Origin: Bacillota bacterium
GTDB lineage: Bacteria > Bacillota_I > Bacilli_A > MOL361 > Turicibacteraceae
NCBI GenBank assembly: GCA_003486705.1
Contig: DNGE01000106.1
Span: 5,561 to 38,984, forward strand
Length of the DNA: 33,424 nucleotides
Direction of reading: 5' to 3'
The first letter of the stretch is position 1. The number at the start of each line of letters is the position of its first letter. Both the position numbers and the translations under genes were made by a program. Below are positions 30,978-33,424 of this stretch, in pieces. Below the pieces are notes generated by a model. That model searched no databases, was not told where the DNA came from, and saw only the letters and a program-made list of their open reading frames with translations.

Positions 30978-31355
30978 TTATTTATGTTGTTCTGCCTTCC
31001 ATTGCATCACATTGAGCCCGCATAGCTCACAAAAAATAGCTCTTGCATTAATTTCAGTTCCACATTGTGGGCAAAGTCTTACACCTTTCATCAACGTGAT
31101 TTTTTCTTGGTAATCTGCGATTTTTTGTTCAGACAAATTGATTTCTGTAAATAGCGGCTCATAAATAGGACCTGGTATTTTCTCCGTTTGATAATATTTA
31201 AGTCCTATTTCACAAAATATTTCATGAATCAATTCCTGTTGATTTTCAATTTCAGCTTTTAAGCGAGAAATCTCAGCCATATCCTGCGTTTTTTTCACGG
31301 CTTGCTTACTTGTACTTGAAATTTTATGAGTCACTTTATTCAAGAATTTATCCAC
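30978..31355 (-). CDS. Coiled-coil protein with C-terminal zinc ribbon
   Basis: 125 residues. The start is a GTG at 31355 behind AGGAGG with 9-base spacing. Residues about 25-85 are helical, coiled-coil-like (AEISRLKAEIENQQELIHEI, INLSEQKIADYQEKITLMKG). The C-terminus carries CPQCG and CELCG, a four-cysteine zinc ribbon. No signal or membrane span. It follows the small membrane protein gene by 14 bases, so the two form an operon and may act together at the membrane (inference). Specific function unknown. Confidence 0.8.
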   Translation of the reverse strand: MDKFLNKVTHKISSTSKQAVKKTQDMAEISRLKAEIENQQELIHEIFCEIGLKYYQTEKIPGPIYEPLFTEINLSEQKIADYQEKITLMKGVRLCPQCGTEINARAIFCELCGLNVMQWKAEQHK

Positions 31356-31369
31356 TTAAAACCGCCTCC

Positions 31370-31783
31370 TTAACTCATATATTGATTCATGATTTTATCA
31401 ACAATCGGTAATTTTAAATCCTTATGGTGCAACGCTTTAAAACCGAGTAACATCAACAATATACTTTGAATAAAGTTTAAAGCATTTTGTAAGATCACAT
31501 TAATATTAAACGGCCACACTAATTGAAATGGTGCATCAAACCAAGTTAAAAAGCCATTTAAAACACCTAACACATCATTTCCCATGCGAAATACGACATT
31601 TAAAAATCCAAAACAAAGAATGAATACTACACTTTTAATGGCGCATTTACGAAGCCATTCATCACGTTCATATAATAAAACATAGCCTACCATAACAAGT
31701 AAACACACGTAATTAATTAATCCAAGTAAATATAACGTTGTTGCAACGATTGTGACAGGCATTCCAAGTTGTGTCTTTTGCAT
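31370..31783 (-). CDS. Small multi-span membrane protein
   Basis: 137 residues. About three to four hydrophobic spans: MPVTIVATTLYLLGLINYVCLLVMVGYVLLY in two parts, IKSVVFILCFGFLNVVF, and ALNFIQSILLMLLGFKAL. A YERDEWLRKCAIKS loop lies between them. This layout recalls DUF4870/YtxA-like small membrane proteins, in which a WLRxHA-type loop follows the second span, but the match is loose. GGAGGGATAAA precedes the ATG. First gene of a two-gene operon with the zinc-ribbon protein. Confidence 0.78.
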   Translation of the reverse strand: MQKTQLGMPVTIVATTLYLLGLINYVCLLVMVGYVLLYERDEWLRKCAIKSVVFILCFGFLNVVFRMGNDVLGVLNGFLTWFDAPFQLVWPFNINVILQNALNFIQSILLMLLGFKALHHKDLKLPIVDKIMNQYMS

Positions 31784-31860
31784 TTTATCCCTCCGTTAAT
31801 AGACGTAACTTTATCCTTGCCACTAATATATTCAAGATGTATTTAATTTATGAACATTTT

Positions 31861-31890
31861 AAAAGATGAATCGCTTGGATTCATCTTTTA
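31861..31890 (-). terminator. Terminator of the second M20 gene
   Basis: AAAAGATGAATC-GCTT-GGATTCATCTTTT is a strong stem directly after the stop codon at 31897. Confidence 0.88.
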
Positions 31891-31896
31891 AATGGT

Positions 31897-33078
31897 TTAC
31901 TTATTTATTTGTTCAAATTCCTGTTTAATGTTATCTAAATGATTTGGATTTGTTAAGAGGTCTAATGTGATTAAACCTAATAGGGTTGCCCCACCAATAA
32001 CGGCATCGTCTCCCGATTTCGATTTCGCAGCCGCTTTAAATGCTTCTGTATGGGCAACGACAGACTCCTCACATATCTTAAGCGTTGGATGAATCGTCGG
32101 AACAACATGACTCACATTTCCTGCATCGGTTGACCCCATTCCTTTTTGAGAATCAAGATCGACGTTAAGACCTAAATTTTTTGCTTGTCGGGTAAAGAGT
32201 TGGTTAAAATACGGATAAACGATTAAGTCTTCAATTTTATTTTGATACGTGGAATGAGCGACTTCACACCCGGTTGCTAGTGCTGCCCCTTTTGCAATAT
32301 TAATGACTTTTTCCGTGACTATATCACGTGATTTTGCGGTTGCCGCGCGAATATAAAAGCGTGCTTTCGTATAGGCTGGGATAATATTTGGCGCATCGCC
32401 ACCGTGTGTAATAATGCCATGGATTTTAATATCAGATGTGAATTGTTGTCTTAGCGCGTTAATTCCTGTATAAAGTTGAATCATCGCATCTAGTGCATTA
32501 ATGCCTTTTTCCGGTGCACCCGCTGCGTGAGCAGGCGCCCCAAAATATTCAAATTCAATCGGATGTAAAGCAAGTGATGGACATGTTGGCGCGGTCACAC
32601 TTGATGGATGAATCATCATACACGCATCTACCTCATGAAATAATCCAGCGTCTACATACGTCGCTTTCGCGCTTCCGTTATCGCCACCTTCTTCAGCTGG
32701 GGTTCCAAACACTTTAAGGGTTCCACCTACTTCTTCAATGATTTGCGCTAATGCGCAAGCCGCAAAAACACTACTACTTCCGATGATATTATGACCACAC
32801 GCATGCCCAATCCCTGCTAGGGCATCGTATTCAGCTAATAATCCAATGGTCGGGCCTTCAATTGATGATTGCTTGGTTGCAATAAAGCCCGTAGGATGTC
32901 CTGCAATGCCGACTTGGACCTCAAAGCCCTCTTCTTTTAAGACAGTCGTTAATAGCTCACAAGCATAATATTCTTCATTTGAAACCTCTGGATTCTCATG
33001 TATCGCATGACTTAACTGAATAAACCGTTCTTGATTTAAATGAATATAAGCTTTTATTTTTTTTTGATAATCTTTCAT
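31897..33078 (-). CDS. M20-family amidohydrolase, AbgB-like (paralogue of the 25608-26822 gene)
   Basis: 393 residues. Same motif order as the first M20 protein: LLAEYDALAGIGHACGHN, TPAEEGGDNGSAK, GAPAHAAGAPEKGINALDA, IITHGGDAPNIIPAY, GSTDAGNVSHVVPTIHP. The two proteins are similar along their full length, so they are paralogues. It lies 19 bases downstream of a MetQ-like substrate-binding protein gene in the same direction. This gene pair suggests the hydrolase acts on something taken up by the ABC transporter, such as an N-acylated amino acid or peptide containing methionine (inference). GGGGAG precedes the ATG. Confidence 0.91.
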   Translation of the reverse strand: MKDYQKKIKAYIHLNQERFIQLSHAIHENPEVSNEEYYACELLTTVLKEEGFEVQVGIAGHPTGFIATKQSSIEGPTIGLLAEYDALAGIGHACGHNIIGSSSVFAACALAQIIEEVGGTLKVFGTPAEEGGDNGSAKATYVDAGLFHEVDACMMIHPSSVTAPTCPSLALHPIEFEYFGAPAHAAGAPEKGINALDAMIQLYTGINALRQQFTSDIKIHGIITHGGDAPNIIPAYTKARFYIRAATAKSRDIVTEKVINIAKGAALATGCEVAHSTYQNKIEDLIVYPYFNQLFTRQAKNLGLNVDLDSQKGMGSTDAGNVSHVVPTIHPTLKICEESVVAHTEAFKAAAKSKSGDDAVIGGATLLGLITLDLLTNPNHLDNIKQEFEQINK

Positions 33079-33097
33079 TATTTTTCTCCCCTACCTC

Positions 33098-33424
33098 TTA
33101 TTCAAAAACTGGAATAGAGGCTCCTTTGTATTCGTCTAAAATAGCCTGCTTCGTTTCTTCACTTTGATAAGCACTCACTAATTTTTGTAATAACTCATTA
33201 TCTTTATCCTCTGTTCTTACTGCAATGATATTATAATAATTCACCGCTAACTCCCCGTTTGGATCTTCATAATAAATTGAATCTTTTACTGGATATAAAC
33301 CAGCTTGAACCGCAACTCCATTATTAATTGTAGCAATATCTAAATCTTCAAGTGATGACGCAAGTTCTTGTGGCACTAACTCAACAAATTTCAAATTCTT
33401 TGGATTGCTTGAAATATCTTTTAA
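33098..33424 (-). CDS. metQ: MetQ/NlpA-family substrate-binding lipoprotein, C-terminal part (5' end outside window)
   Basis: The last 108 residues only. The frame is open to the window edge and begins LKDISSNPKNLKFVELVPQELASSLEDLDIATINNGVAVQAGL. This matches the MetQ pattern NPKNLKFxELxxxQLxxxLxDxDxAxIN. YYNIIAVRTEDKDNELLQKLVSAYQSEETKQAIL is the C-terminal helix region. The family delivers D/L-methionine or related compounds to the MetNI transporter. The lipoprotein signal and the MetN/MetI genes would lie to the right of the window. It is probably co-transcribed with the M20 hydrolase 19 bases downstream. Confidence 0.88.
   Translation of the reverse strand, partial: LKDISSNPKNLKFVELVPQELASSLEDLDIATINNGVAVQAGLYPVKDSIYYEDPNGELAVNYYNIIAVRTEDKDNELLQKLVSAYQSEETKQAILDEYKGASIPVFE

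Overview
The window is AT-rich DNA with strong AGGAGG-type ribosome binding sites and dense rho-independent terminators. Its gene content is typical of an anaerobic, fermentative, spore-forming member of the Firmicutes (Bacillota). The evidence is a NuoE/NuoF-type electron-bifurcating hydrogenase operon, tiny YjcZ-like sporulation membrane proteins, PrsA, HemZ, a sucrose PTS, and no respiratory genes. A Turicibacter/Erysipelotrichia-like gut anaerobe would fit, but that placement is inference. There are no tRNAs, rRNAs, CRISPR arrays or insertion sequences in the window.

Region 1 (1-5905, minus strand) is one operon read right to left from a good TTGAAT-17-TATAAT promoter. It runs NuoE-like [2Fe-2S] subunit, DRTGG-like protein, RsbW-like ATPase, hydrogenase-like Fe-S protein, second DRTGG-like protein, PHP protein, histidine-kinase-like ATPase, small thioredoxin-fold ferredoxin, and a NuoF/HydB-like flavoprotein cut by the window edge. 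The end genes look like diaphorase subunits of an [FeFe]-hydrogenase. The seven genes between them look like a sensing or assembly cassette.

Region 2 (6415-7475) holds six tandem minus-strand genes for 27-28-residue cysteine-rich single-span membrane peptides. Five of them are too short for ordinary gene calling. A sigma-K-like promoter precedes the first and a terminator follows the last.

Region 3 (7600-17800) is housekeeping and regulation: a PrsA-like foldase lipoprotein with a duplicated N-terminal domain, HemZ, a cytosolic type I pullulanase, a TPR-GAF-GGDEF diguanylate cyclase, a possible small RNA unit, a minimal DEAD-box helicase and a small membrane protein.

Region 4 (17880-23150) is a sucrose cluster: repressor scrR, two palindromic operators, then scrA-scrK-scrB (PTS IIBC, fructokinase, sucrose-6-phosphate hydrolase).

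Region 5 (23290-33424) holds Hsp20, CysK, a decayed DUF2871-like gene, two paralogous M20 amidohydrolases, a VanW-family protein, a lipoprotein, a NUDIX hydrolase, a zinc-ribbon/membrane protein pair, and the C-terminus of a MetQ-like substrate-binding protein running off the right edge.
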